Positions 21,196 to 33,011 of a stretch of 64,000 nucleotides of DNA are shown piece by piece; the first letter of the stretch is position 1, and the number at the start of each line of letters is the position of its first letter. This DNA is from Bordetella petrii (lineage in GTDB: Bacteria; Pseudomonadota; Gammaproteobacteria; Burkholderiales; Burkholderiaceae_B), in contig NZ_JAFMZZ010000001.1 in NCBI RefSeq assembly GCF_017356245.1, positions 3,224,533-3,288,532 of the forward strand. Reading direction: 5' to 3'. The position numbers and the translations under genes are program-made. The notes under the pieces were generated by a model. That model was given only the letters and a program-made list of their open reading frames with translations. It ran no database searches and was not told the origin of the DNA.

Positions 21196-22350
21196 CTACA
21201 GCACCGCCCCCATCCTCCGCACCGCTTCTTCAAGCCGATCCAGCCCCGTCGCATACGACACCCGCAGTGTGTGGTGGCCGTGCGCGGGGCCGAAGTCCAG
21301 GCCGGGGACGGCGGCGACGCCGGCTTCGTGCAGCAGGCGGTGCGACAGCGTGGCGCTGTCCATGCCCAGCGCGGCGATGTCGGCGTAGATGTAGAACGCG
21401 CCGTCCGGCCTGACCGGCACATGCAGCCCCAGGCGCTCGAACTCGGGCAGCAGGTAGTCGCGGCGCTGTTTGAAGGCGTCGCGGCGGTGTTCGTAGATTT
21501 TCAGCGTGTCGGGCGCGAAGCAGGCCAGCGCGGCATGCTGCGCCAGGGTGGGGGCGCAGATGGCCAGGCTGGCCGCCATTTTCTCGATGAGGCCGGCCAG
21601 CCGCTGCGGCACGATCATCCAGCCCAGCCGCCAGCCGGTCATGTGGAAGTATTTGGAAAAACTGTTGATGACGATGATGTCGTCGTCCAGCGTCAGGGCC
21701 GAGCGCGGCTGGCCTTCGTAGCTCAGGCCCAGGTAGATTTCGTCGACGATGGCGAAGCCCTGGCGTTCGCGCACCGCGTGCAGCAGCGCGGCCAGTTCGT
21801 CGCGCGCGATGGACGTGCCGGTGGGATTGCTGGGCGAAGCCACCAGCACGCCGCGGGTGGCGTCGGTCCAGTGGTCGCGCACGTCTTGCGCCGACAGCTG
21901 GAAGCGCTGCGCGGCGCTGCTTGGAATCAGGCGCGGGCGGCCGCCGGCGGCCAGGATGAAATTGCTGTTGGCCGGATAGGATGGGTCGGGCATCAGCACT
22001 TCGGCGCCGGGGTCGACCAGCGCCGCGCAGGCCAGCGACAGCGCGCCCGAGGCCCCGGCGGTAACGATGACCCGCGCCGGATCGACGGCGGCGCCGAATT
22101 CGGTTGCGTAGAATCTGGCGATGGCCTCGCGCAGCCCGGCCAGGCCGGCCGGGGCGCTGTAGCCGCTGAGCCCGGCCTGCGCGGCGCGTTCCAGTGCTTC
22201 CACCACCTGTGGGGGCGCGGTAAAGTCCGGTTCGCCGATGCCCAGGCTGATGATGTCCCGGCCCGCCGCCTGCAGCGCCTGCGCTTCTTTGAAGAGTTCG
22301 ACGACGTGGAAGGTCAGGAAGTCCTGGGCGCGTGAGGCAAGGCGCGGCAT
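21196..22350 (-). CDS. PLP-dependent aminotransferase, class I/II
   Basis: The 384-aa protein is a fold-type I aminotransferase. Lys233 in NSFSKYFHMTGWRLGW binds pyridoxal phosphate; the ASPSNPTGT and DEIYLGL blocks and the C-terminal LRVSYAT (substrate carboxylate-binding Arg) are present. The build resembles AspC/AlaC-like enzymes acting on alanine, aspartate or aromatic amino acids, but the substrate cannot be read from sequence. The frame is open far upstream; ATG at 22350 gives the family start PRLASRAQDFLTFHVVELF. It diverges from the FAD-domain gene across 31 bases. Confidence 0.92.
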   Translation of the reverse strand: MPRLASRAQDFLTFHVVELFKEAQALQAAGRDIISLGIGEPDFTAPPQVVEALERAAQAGLSGYSAPAGLAGLREAIARFYATEFGAAVDPARVIVTAGASGALSLACAALVDPGAEVLMPDPSYPANSNFILAAGGRPRLIPSSAAQRFQLSAQDVRDHWTDATRGVLVASPSNPTGTSIARDELAALLHAVRERQGFAIVDEIYLGLSYEGQPRSALTLDDDIIVINSFSKYFHMTGWRLGWMIVPQRLAGLIEKMAASLAICAPTLAQHAALACFAPDTLKIYEHRRDAFKQRRDYLLPEFERLGLHVPVRPDGAFYIYADIAALGMDSATLSHRLLHEAGVAAVPGLDFGPAHGHHTLRVSYATGLDRLEEAVRRMGAVL

Positions 22351-22381
22351 GATGGTTCTCGAAACGAAAAAGGAATTGTAG

Positions 22382-23251
22382 ATGCAGCCATCGCGGCGCG
22401 CATTTTTGTTCGGCCGGCGCCTGCCCCGCACGCCGTGGGACACCTTCCGGCAGCGCCTGGAGCGCGCGGCGCAGGGCCAGGTCCACGAGCTCGAAGCCGG
22501 CCCGCCGGGCCGCGCCCGCCTGGTGCCGGCGCGCGCCGAAGACGTGCGGCATGCGCGCGCCCTGTGCGTGGAGTACGGCGTGGCCCTGCTGCTGGACGGC
22601 ATGGACCAAACCAACGACGAGCTGGCCGGCCGCCCGGTGCTGCAGGTCGACCCGTCCGGCCTGGCCGGCCTGGAGCCCGGCCCCCAGCCGCGCCAGTGGC
22701 TGGCCGGGCCCGGCTGCCCGGTGGGAGCGCTGGCCGAGGTGGGGCTGGAACAATTCCGCGATGCGCCGGCCGCCATCACGCTGGCGGCCTGGCTGGCCGG
22801 CCCCCACGCCTGGCCGCCGGGCGCCACGGCCGCCAGCGGGGTGCTGGGGGCCGACGTGCTGCTGTGCGACGGCACGGCCGAGACCCTGGGGCCTTTCGGC
22901 CAGGGCGACCTGCGCCCGCTGCGCTCGGCCACCGTGCAGCGGCTGGTGCCGGCGCTGTTCCAGGTGTCGGCCTCGGCCGATGCCGCCGCCTGCCGCGCGC
23001 ACGCAGACTGGCCGTGCCGATACCGGCTGGATGCATTGCTGCCGGCCGCGCCGGCCGACGTGAATCTGGCGCAACTGCTGCTGGGCCACGGCGGCACGCT
23101 GGCGTGGGTGGAACAGGTGCTGATCGGCCCCGGCGCGCCGCCGCCGGCCGCGCCCGCCGCGCCGCCGCCGGCAGAACTGGCCGGCCCGGCGCGCCGGATT
23201 GAGGTGCGCGTGAAAGACGCCTTCGATCCGCTCGACCTGTATGCGCCCTGA
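22382..23251 (+). CDS. Degenerate FAD-binding oxidoreductase-like protein (GlcE-like)
   Basis: The 289-aa product shows traces of the FAD-linked oxidase fold of GlcE/D-lactate dehydrogenase. AEDVRHARALCVEYGVALLL resembles the first subdomain, ASGVLGADVLLCDGTAETLG resembles the second, and the C-terminus VKDAFDPLDLYAP resembles the closing DP-NPG motif. The glycine-rich FAD pyrophosphate loop is not visible, and a Pro/Ala-rich linker (about 250-270) precedes the end. It may be a non-catalytic relative or a decayed enzyme. The family call is tentative. It is divergent from the aminotransferase gene. Confidence 0.5.
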   Translation: MQPSRRAFLFGRRLPRTPWDTFRQRLERAAQGQVHELEAGPPGRARLVPARAEDVRHARALCVEYGVALLLDGMDQTNDELAGRPVLQVDPSGLAGLEPGPQPRQWLAGPGCPVGALAEVGLEQFRDAPAAITLAAWLAGPHAWPPGATAASGVLGADVLLCDGTAETLGPFGQGDLRPLRSATVQRLVPALFQVSASADAAACRAHADWPCRYRLDALLPAAPADVNLAQLLLGHGGTLAWVEQVLIGPGAPPPAAPAAPPPAELAGPARRIEVRVKDAFDPLDLYAP

Positions 23252-23260
23252 GGCAGCCGC

Positions 23261-23354
23261 CCAGGCGTCAGGCTGCGCAAGGCGCCTGGCACCGCAGTGT
23301 GCCCTGGCTGTCTCAGTCGTACGGTGTCCGGCACCCTGCGGGAGCCAGACACCC
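23261..23354 (-). repeat. REPIN-like element, copy B (inverted, diverged)
   Basis: This copy lies in the opposite orientation to the others. GGTGTCCGGC (23323-23332) pairs imperfectly with GCCAGACACC (23344-23353), and the other hairpin (23261-23292) is more decayed. Its 29-base spacer, read in the element's own direction, begins with the same GTACGACTGAGAC as copy E. Confidence 0.8.
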
Positions 23355-23519
23355 GCGGCCCTGCGGGCGCCGGCCGGCCAGCGCGCCGCAACACCTTGAT
23401 CGCTCAATTGTTTCGCCGGCCTGCCGCGTGGCGGACTGTAAGTAAGGCCGGAGTAAGATAGGCGCCTCGCTAAGCTAGAATCCGCACTTTCGTGTACCTA
23501 CCCGAGTAGCCAAGCCCTT

Positions 23520-25808
23520 ATGGATGCCAACCTTCGCAAAGCCGCGCTTGAATATCACGAGTCCGGCCGTCCCGGCAAAATCTCTGTCACGCCGACCAAG
23601 CAGCTGTCCAATCAGCGCGACCTGGCGCTGGCCTACTCGCCGGGCGTGGCCGCGGCCTGCGAAGAGATCGTCAACGACCCGGGCAATGCGGTGCGCTACA
23701 CCGCGCGCGGCAACCTGGTGGGGGTGATCACCAACGGCACCGCCGTGCTGGGCCTGGGCAACATCGGCGCGCTGGCCTCCAAGCCGGTCATGGAAGGCAA
23801 GGCCGTGCTGTTCAAGAAGTTCGCCGGCCTGGACGTGTTCGACATCGAGATCAACGAAACCGATCCCGACAAGCTGGTCGAGATCATCGCCGGCCTGGAA
23901 GCCACCTTCGGCGGCATCAACCTCGAAGACATCAAGGCGCCCGAGTGCTTCATCGTCGAGCGCAAGCTGCGCGAGCGCATGAAGATCCCGGTGTTTCACG
24001 ACGACCAGCACGGCACTGCCATCTGCGTGTCGGCCGCCTTCATCAACGGCCTGAAAGTGGTGGGCAAGTCGCTCGACCAGATCAAGGTGGTGACCTCGGG
24101 CGCGGGCGCCGCGGCGCTGGCCTGCCTGGACCTGATCGTCGACCTGGGCGTGCCGGTGGAAAACATCTGGGTCACCGACATCGAGGGCGTGGTGTACGAG
24201 GGCCGCACCGTGCTGATGGACCCCGACAAGGCGCGCTTCGCCCAGAAAACCGACAAGCGCACCCTGGCCCAGGTCATCGAAGGCGCCGACGTGTTCCTGG
24301 GGCTGTCGGCCGGCGGCGTGCTCAAGCCCGAAATGGTGGCGTCGATGGCGGCCCGTCCGGTCATCCTGGCGCTGGCCAACCCCAATCCCGAAATCCTGCC
24401 CGAAGACGCGCATGCCGTGCGCGACGACGTGGTCATGGCCACCGGCCGTTCCGATTACCCGAACCAGGTCAACAACGTCCTGTGCTTCCCGTACATTTTC
24501 CGCGGCGCGCTCGACGTGGGCGCCACCACCATTACCCGCGAAATGGAAATGGCGGCGGTCCACGCCATTGCCAAGCTGGCCCAGGAAGAGCAGAACGAAG
24601 TCGTGGCCGCGGCCTATGGCACGTATGACATCAGCTTCGGCCCCGAATACCTGATTCCCAAGCCGTTCGACCCGCGCCTGATCACCCGCATCGCGCCGGC
24701 GGTGGCCAAGGCCGCCATGGACGGCGGCGTGGCGACCCGGCCGCTGGCCGACCTGCAGGCCTATACCGAGCAGCTGCAGCAGTTCGTGTACCACTCGGGC
24801 GCGTTCATGAAGCCGCTGTTCACCGCCGCCAAGACGTTCGTGCGCGACGGCGGCAAGGCCCGCGTGGTGTTCACCGAAGGCGAAGACGAGCGCGTGTTGC
24901 GCGCCGTGCAGGTGGTGGTCGACGAAGGCCTGGCCAAGCCCATCCTGGTGGGTCGTCCGGCCGTGCTGGCGGCCCGCATCGAAAAATACGGCCTGCGCCT
25001 GCGCCTGGGCCAGGATGTCGAGGTCACCAACCCCGAATACGACGAGCGCTTCCACCGCTACTGGACCACGTACTGGGAAATGATGTGCCGGCGCGGCATC
25101 ACCAAGGAAATGGCGCGCGTGGAAATGCGCCGCCGCCTGACCCTGATCGGCGCCATGATGGTGCACCTGGGCGACGCCGACGGCATGATCTGCGGCACCG
25201 TCAGTTCGTACGCCGAGCACCTGCGCTTCGTCGACCAGGTCATCGGCCAGCGGCCCGGCTCGAAGGTGTACGCCGCGATGAACGTGCTGCTGCTCGACGA
25301 GCGCATGGTGGCGCTGGTCGACACCCACGTCAACGACGCCCCCACCGCCGAGCAGATCGCCGAATTCACCATTGCCGCCGCCGAAGAAATGACGCGCCTG
25401 AACCTGGTGCCCAAGGTGGCGCTGCTGTCGCGCTCGAATTTCGGCACCGGCAGCTCGTCGTCCGGCGCCAAGATGCGCGAGGCGCTCGAACTGGTGCGCG
25501 CCGCCGCGCCCCAGCTGGAAATCGACGGCGAAATGCACGGCGATTGCGCGCTCGATGAAGGGCTGCGCATGCGCATCCTGCCGTCGTCCACCCTGAAAGG
25601 CGAGGCCAACCTGCTGGTCTGCCCCAATGTCGACTCGGGCAACATCGCCTACAACCTGCTCAAGACCGCCGCCGGCGGCAATGTGGCGGTAGGTCCGTTC
25701 CTGCTGGGCGCCAATGCGCCGGTGCACATCCTGACGTCCAGCTCCACTGTCCGCCGCATCGTCAACATGACCGCCCTGGTCGTCGTCGATGCCAACGTCC
25801 CCAGGTAG
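23520..25808 (+). CDS. maeB: NADP-dependent malic enzyme with phosphotransacetylase-like domain
   Basis: MaeB oxidatively decarboxylates malate to pyruvate, making NADPH for biosynthesis and gluconeogenesis. At 762 aa it is the long form (E. coli 759). The malic domain fills about residues 1-430 with [24 protein letters not shown] and the NADP-binding [15 protein letters not shown]. The C-terminal half resembles phosphotransacetylase ([34 protein letters not shown]) and in this family is regulatory, binding acetyl-CoA. Its end overlaps the patatin gene by 20 bases. Confidence 0.96.
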   Translation: MDANLRKAALEYHESGRPGKISVTPTKQLSNQRDLALAYSPGVAAACEEIVNDPGNAVRYTARGNLVGVITNGTAVLGLGNIGALASKPVMEGKAVLFKKFAGLDVFDIEINETDPDKLVEIIAGLEATFGGINLEDIKAPECFIVERKLRERMKIPVFHDDQHGTAICVSAAFINGLKVVGKSLDQIKVVTSGAGAAALACLDLIVDLGVPVENIWVTDIEGVVYEGRTVLMDPDKARFAQKTDKRTLAQVIEGADVFLGLSAGGVLKPEMVASMAARPVILALANPNPEILPEDAHAVRDDVVMATGRSDYPNQVNNVLCFPYIFRGALDVGATTITREMEMAAVHAIAKLAQEEQNEVVAAAYGTYDISFGPEYLIPKPFDPRLITRIAPAVAKAAMDGGVATRPLADLQAYTEQLQQFVYHSGAFMKPLFTAAKTFVRDGGKARVVFTEGEDERVLRAVQVVVDEGLAKPILVGRPAVLAARIEKYGLRLRLGQDVEVTNPEYDERFHRYWTTYWEMMCRRGITKEMARVEMRRRLTLIGAMMVHLGDADGMICGTVSSYAEHLRFVDQVIGQRPGSKVYAAMNVLLLDERMVALVDTHVNDAPTAEQIAEFTIAAAEEMTRLNLVPKVALLSRSNFGTGSSSSGAKMREALELVRAAAPQLEIDGEMHGDCALDEGLRMRILPSSTLKGEANLLVCPNVDSGNIAYNLLKTAAGGNVAVGPFLLGANAPVHILTSSSTVRRIVNMTALVVVDANVPR

Positions 25809-27018
25809 CGTCCCGCCCGCTACCGGACAGGCCGGCCCGGTGACCGGGCTGGTCCTTACCGGCGGCGGCGCGCGCGCCGCCTACCAGGTGGGCGTGCTGG
25901 GCGCCGTTTTCCAGATACTGGACCCGGCCGAGCGGCCGGGCTTCCGCAATCCTTTTCCCATCATCTGCGGCACCTCGGCCGGCGCCATCAACGCCGCGGC
26001 TCTGGCCTGCCGCGCCGACCGCCCGCACCTGGCCGCGCGGCGCATCCGCCGCCTGTGGGAATCGCTGGGCACCGACATGGTGTACCGGGCCGACGCGCCC
26101 GGGCTGATCAAGACCGGGGTGCGCTGGCTGGGCCTGCTGGCGCTGGGCTGGATGTTCTCGGGGCTGGCGCGCAAGCGGCCCCAGTCGCTGCTGGACAACC
26201 GCCCGCTGGCCGACCTGCTGACCCGCGTGCTCGATTTCAAGCACCTGCAGGCCAACCTGCAGCGCGGCGAGCTGTCGTCGCTGGCCATTACCGCCTCGGG
26301 CTTCACCAGCGGCGAGCACCTGACGTTCTATCAGTCCAACCACAGCATCGAGCCGTGGCGCCGCTCGCTGCGGCGCGCCGTGCCGGCCCGCATCGGCGTC
26401 CAGCACCTGATGGCGTCGTCGTCGATCCCGTTCGTGTTTCCCGCCCAGGCGGTGGATGTGCATGGCCAGACGGAGTGGTGCGGCGACGGCTCGATGCGCC
26501 AGCTGGCACCTATCAGCCCGGCCATCCACCTGGGCGCCGACCGGGTGCTCGTCATCGGCACCGGCTACCGCGACGACACCCACCCCGAAAAACGCGAGCA
26601 GCAACCGCCGTACCCGTCGCTGGCGCAAGTGGGCGGGCATGTGCTGTCCAGTATCTTCCTGGACGGCCTGTCGATGGACGTGGAGCGCCTGGAACGCATC
26701 AACGAACTGGTCAGCCACGCCACCTACGATCCGGCCAACGGCACGGGTGTCCGGCGGGTGAACGTTCTGACATTGACCCCCAGCCAGTCGCTGGATTTGC
26801 TGGCGCTCGACTATCTGCAAGAAATGCCTCTCGAGGCCCGTACCCTTTTTCGCGTACTCGGTGTATCGTCCGACCCAGACCGTTCGGGTGGCGGCGCGCT
26901 GATGTCATATCTGCTGTTCGAAAGCGCTTACACGCGGCGATTGATCGAACTAGGTTATGCCGATACGATGCGGCGTATCGAAGAAGTGGTTGGCTTTTTC
27001 AAGGAGGGCCAGGCATGA
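25789..27018 (+). CDS. Patatin-like phospholipase
   Basis: The 409-aa protein has the patatin catalytic set: the oxyanion loop GGGARAAY (25-32), the nucleophile elbow GTSAG with S63, and the catalytic Asp D233 in GDGSM. It should be a serine lipid acyl hydrolase. There is no signal peptide, so cytoplasmic or peripheral membrane action is likely. A hydrophobic stretch near residues 110-128 could touch the membrane. The start overlaps maeB, and its stop overlaps the barstar-like gene as ATGA, so the two are translationally coupled. Confidence 0.92.
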   Translation: MPTSPGSVPPATGQAGPVTGLVLTGGGARAAYQVGVLGAVFQILDPAERPGFRNPFPIICGTSAGAINAAALACRADRPHLAARRIRRLWESLGTDMVYRADAPGLIKTGVRWLGLLALGWMFSGLARKRPQSLLDNRPLADLLTRVLDFKHLQANLQRGELSSLAITASGFTSGEHLTFYQSNHSIEPWRRSLRRAVPARIGVQHLMASSSIPFVFPAQAVDVHGQTEWCGDGSMRQLAPISPAIHLGADRVLVIGTGYRDDTHPEKREQQPPYPSLAQVGGHVLSSIFLDGLSMDVERLERINELVSHATYDPANGTGVRRVNVLTLTPSQSLDLLALDYLQEMPLEARTLFRVLGVSSDPDRSGGGALMSYLLFESAYTRRLIELGYADTMRRIEEVVGFFKEGQA

Positions 27019-27479
27019 CGCGAAATGGCCAGTCTACGCTGCAGCGCCAATTGAACCGGGGCGGCGCGATCGAACACGACGGCTTGCAGAAAGAAGCTGT
27101 AGTCGAGGCAGCGCACGAGCTCGGGCTGGCGTTGCTGGTGGCCGATTGCGACCGGGCGCGCAGCCGTTCGGCCGTGCTGCGCGCCATTGCCAAGGCAGTG
27201 GATTTTCCCGAATATTTCGGCGGCAATCTCGACGCCCTTTACGATTGCCTGTGCGACACCGTGCTCGACCAGAAAACCGGCGTGGTGCTGTGGCTGTACA
27301 AGCTGCATTCGGGCGACCCGGCCCTGGAAGAAGACGCCGCCCAGATCGAAACCGTGTGCGCCGACGCCGCCGAATTCGCGCGCGAAAACGGCCGCGTGTT
27401 TTCCTTCGTGATCGAGCACGCCGGCAAGCACCCCGACCCCGAACCCGGCGTCGCCGCCGCGCCCTACGGCGAAGGCTAG
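27015..27479 (+). CDS. Barstar-family protein
   Basis: The 154-aa protein contains the barstar signature FPEYFGGNLDALYDCL near residues 65-80, with a short helical domain after it. Barstar inhibits the ribonuclease barnase, but many bacteria carry orphan barstar-like genes, and no barnase-like gene lies nearby. The ATG overlaps the stop of the patatin gene and an AAGGAGG site precedes it. Its partner in the cell is unknown. Confidence 0.85.
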   Translation: MTRNGQSTLQRQLNRGGAIEHDGLQKEAVVEAAHELGLALLVADCDRARSRSAVLRAIAKAVDFPEYFGGNLDALYDCLCDTVLDQKTGVVLWLYKLHSGDPALEEDAAQIETVCADAAEFARENGRVFSFVIEHAGKHPDPEPGVAAAPYGEG

Positions 27480-27482
27480 CCT

Positions 27483-27581
27483 CAGGTGTCTGACTCCCGC
27501 AAGGGTGTCAGACACCTGCAAATTTCAAACCGGGGCGTCTGCCCGCAACAGTGTCAGGCACCTTCGGAGCCTGACACCTGG
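27483..27581 (+). repeat. REPIN-like element, copy C
   Basis: Hairpin 1 pairs CAGGTGTCTGA (27483-27493) with TCAGACACCTG (27508-27518), a perfect 11-bp stem. Hairpin 2 pairs GTGTCAGGC (27551-27559) with GCCTGACAC (27569-27577). The spacer is a few bases longer than in other copies and not clearly related. It lies between convergent genes and could also end transcription. Confidence 0.9.
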
Positions 27582-27604
27582 CAACACTTCCCGGCGCACT
27601 TTCT

Positions 27605-28336
27605 TCACCATCCCAGCAAGGCCGTTGCCGCGGCCATCAACGCCAGCCCCGCGGTTTCGGTACGCAGCACCCGCGGCCCGTAGCGCACCGCCTGCACGCC
27701 GTGCCGGGCGGCCAAGGCCAGTTCGGCGTCCGACCAGCCCCCTTCGGGCCCCACCAGCAGACTGAGCTGCCGCAGGCCGGGCTGCGCCGCCAGCGCCTCG
27801 CCCAGGCTGGGCCCGGCTTCCGGGTGGCACAGCAGCCGCAGCCCGTCGGCCGGCTGTTCCAGCCAGGCGCCCAGGGCGGCCGGCGCGTCTACCGCCATCA
27901 GGCGGTTGCGGCCGCATTGTTCCGACGCGGCCTGCGCAATGCGCGACCAGTGCGCCACGCGTTTTTCCAGGCGCGCGCCGGCCAGCTGCAGCACGCTGCG
28001 CTGCGCCGCGATCGGGCTGACCCGGCTGGCGCCCAGTTCGACGGCTTTTTCCACCACCCAGTCCATCTTGTCGCCCGACGGCAGGCCCTGCACCAGAATG
28101 ATGCGTCCGGCCAGTTCTGCGTCGCGCGGATCGAAGAGGCCCAATTGGGCCCAGGCGTCTTTGCCGTCGATTTCGAGCGTGGCTGGGTACTCGCCGCCGG
28201 CGCCGTTGAACAGCACGATGGCGGCGCCCGCGCGCAGGCGCAATACACGCACGGCGTGGTGGGCCAGGGCCGCGGGCAGGGGCAGGCGGGCGCCGGGAGA
28301 CAGCGGGATGTCGCAGAAAAAGCGCGGCAGGGGCAT
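27605..28336 (-). CDS. rsmE: 16S rRNA (uracil1498-N3)-methyltransferase
   Basis: RsmE methylates U1498 of 16S rRNA using SAM. The 243-aa protein starts with PRFFCDIPLSPGARL and contains the knot-fold motifs LVQGLPSGDKMDWVVEKAVELG, VSPIAAQRSV, LLVGPEGGWSDAE and LGPRVLRTETA-like VLRTETAGLAL. The frame is open upstream, but the ATG at 28336 is the family start. It is divergent from tkt. Confidence 0.95.
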   Translation of the reverse strand: MPLPRFFCDIPLSPGARLPLPAALAHHAVRVLRLRAGAAIVLFNGAGGEYPATLEIDGKDAWAQLGLFDPRDAELAGRIILVQGLPSGDKMDWVVEKAVELGASRVSPIAAQRSVLQLAGARLEKRVAHWSRIAQAASEQCGRNRLMAVDAPAALGAWLEQPADGLRLLCHPEAGPSLGEALAAQPGLRQLSLLVGPEGGWSDAELALAARHGVQAVRYGPRVLRTETAGLALMAAATALLGW

Positions 28337-28527
28337 GGCGGGCAGGCAGGGCGCGGCAAGGCGCCGGGAACCGGTCAAGCGCGTAGCCTACCATCCGGCC
28401 GGCGGCCCGGGGGCCGCCCCGGCCATGGCGCGAGCCGGACATGGCCCGGATGCTAAAATCATGAGCTTCGCAACCCCTCTTAACTGGCCCCGTTTTCGGG
28501 CCGCCAGCGCCTACGAGCCATTTCCGC

Positions 28528-31589
<3,062 letters not shown>

Positions 31590-31594
31590 GCAGC

Positions 31595-32788
31595 ATGGCC
31601 AAGGTCAACACCCTGTCCGCGCTGGCCAAGGCCGGCGCGCTGCACGGCAAGCGCGTCTTCATCCGCGCCGACCTGAACGTGCCGTTCGGCGACGCCGGCC
31701 AGATCAGCGAAGACACGCGGATCCGCGCCTCGGTGCCGGGCATCCGCCTGGCGCTCGACGGCGGGGCTGCCGTCATGGTCACCTCGCACCTGGGCCGGCC
31801 CACCGAAGGCACGCTTACCGAGGCCGACTCGCTCGACCGCGTGGGCCAGCGCCTGTCGCAGTTGCTGGGCATGCCCGTGCAGCTGGTGAAAAACTGGGTC
31901 GACGGCGTCAACGTCGACCCGGGCCAGGTGGTGCTGCTGGAAAACTGCCGCGTCAATCCGGGTGAAAAGAAAAACGACGAAACGCTGTCGCGCAAGATGG
32001 CGGCGCTTTGCGACGTCTACGTCAACGACGCGTTCGGCACCGCGCACCGCGCCGAGGCCACCACGCACGGCATCGCGCGCTTCGCGCCCATCGCCTGCGC
32101 CGGCCCGCTGCTCGAGGCCGAACTGCAGGCCCTGGGCCGTGCGCTGCACGATCCCAAGCGCCCGCTGGTGGCCATCGTGGGCGGCTCGAAAGTGTCGACC
32201 AAGCTGTCCATCCTGCAGTCGCTGGCCGACAAGGTCGACCAGCTGGTGGTGGGCGGCGGCATCGCCAACACCTTCATGCTGGCGGCCGGGCTGTCCATCG
32301 GCAAGTCGCTGGCCGAGCCCGACCAGGTCGAGCAGGCCCGCGCCGTGATCGACATGATGAAGGCGCGCGGCGCCGACGTGCCCATTCCCACCGACGTGGT
32401 GTGCGCCAAGTCGTTCGCGGCCGACGCCCAGGCCACCGTCAAGGCGGCCGACGCGGTGGCCGACGACGACCTCATCCTGGACATCGGCCCGCAAACCGCG
32501 CAGCAGCTGGCCGGCATCCTGGGCAAGGCCGGCACCATCGTCTGGAACGGCCCGGTGGGCGTGTTCGAGTTCGAGGCTTTCTCGCACGGCACCGAAGTCC
32601 TGGCCAAGGCCATCGCCGAGTCGCCCGCCTTCTCCATCGCGGGCGGCGGCGACACCCTGGCGGCCATCGCCAAGTACGGCATCGCCGACAAGGTGGGCTA
32701 CATCTCCACCGGCGGCGGGGCGTTCCTGGAATTCCTGGAAGGCAAGTCGCTGCCGGCGGTCGCCATCCTGGAAGAGCGCGCCGGCTGA
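31595..32788 (+). CDS. pgk: Phosphoglycerate kinase
   Basis: Pgk makes ATP and 3-phosphoglycerate from 1,3-bisphosphoglycerate, the step after Gap. The 397-aa protein has [30 protein letters not shown] and the nucleotide-binding GGGDTLAAI near the C-terminus. It starts five bases after the gap stop and ends the tkt-gap-pgk operon, with a strong terminator 27 bases later. The pyruvate kinase gene that often follows is not here. Confidence 0.97.
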   Translation: MAKVNTLSALAKAGALHGKRVFIRADLNVPFGDAGQISEDTRIRASVPGIRLALDGGAAVMVTSHLGRPTEGTLTEADSLDRVGQRLSQLLGMPVQLVKNWVDGVNVDPGQVVLLENCRVNPGEKKNDETLSRKMAALCDVYVNDAFGTAHRAEATTHGIARFAPIACAGPLLEAELQALGRALHDPKRPLVAIVGGSKVSTKLSILQSLADKVDQLVVGGGIANTFMLAAGLSIGKSLAEPDQVEQARAVIDMMKARGADVPIPTDVVCAKSFAADAQATVKAADAVADDDLILDIGPQTAQQLAGILGKAGTIVWNGPVGVFEFEAFSHGTEVLAKAIAESPAFSIAGGGDTLAAIAKYGIADKVGYISTGGGAFLEFLEGKSLPAVAILEERAG

Positions 32789-32814
32789 ATGCGGCGATAG
32801 CGGAAGCAGTGCCC

Positions 32815-32846
32815 AAAACCAGGCCCCACGGGGCCTGGTTTTTTTT
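32815..32846 (+). terminator. Intrinsic terminator of the tkt-gap-pgk operon
   Basis: AAAACCAGGCCCC pairs with GGGGCCTGGTTTT across a two-base loop, followed by T8. It is a textbook rho-independent terminator right after pgk; the flanking A-run makes it usable in both directions. Confidence 0.92.
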
Positions 32847-32882
32847 GTGCATACGAGCCCGGCCGTGCCAGCCAGGTCCAGC

Positions 32883-32980
32883 CAGGTGTCTGACTCCCGC
32901 ACGGCGGGTGTCAGACACCGACGTGTGCGGCGGCTATCTCAACAGGGCGGTGTCAGGCACCTGCGGAGCCTGACACCTGG
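32883..32980 (+). repeat. REPIN-like element, copy D (spacer inverted)
   Basis: Hairpin 1 pairs GGTGTCTGA (32885-32893) with TCAGACACC (32911-32919). Hairpin 2 pairs GGTGTCAGGC (32949-32958) with GCCTGACACC (32968-32977). The 29-base spacer (32920-32948) matches copy B far better as its reverse complement than directly, so it looks flipped relative to its hairpins. Confidence 0.9.
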
Positions 32981-33011
32981 TTATCTGTCGATCGAGGCCG
33001 GGCGCCGGGCT

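Noticed and set aside
27015..27479. Classic barnase-barstar toxin-antitoxin system
   Set aside because: No ribonuclease gene of the barnase type lies next to it; the partner is a patatin phospholipase, so the toxin-antitoxin label is not supported.
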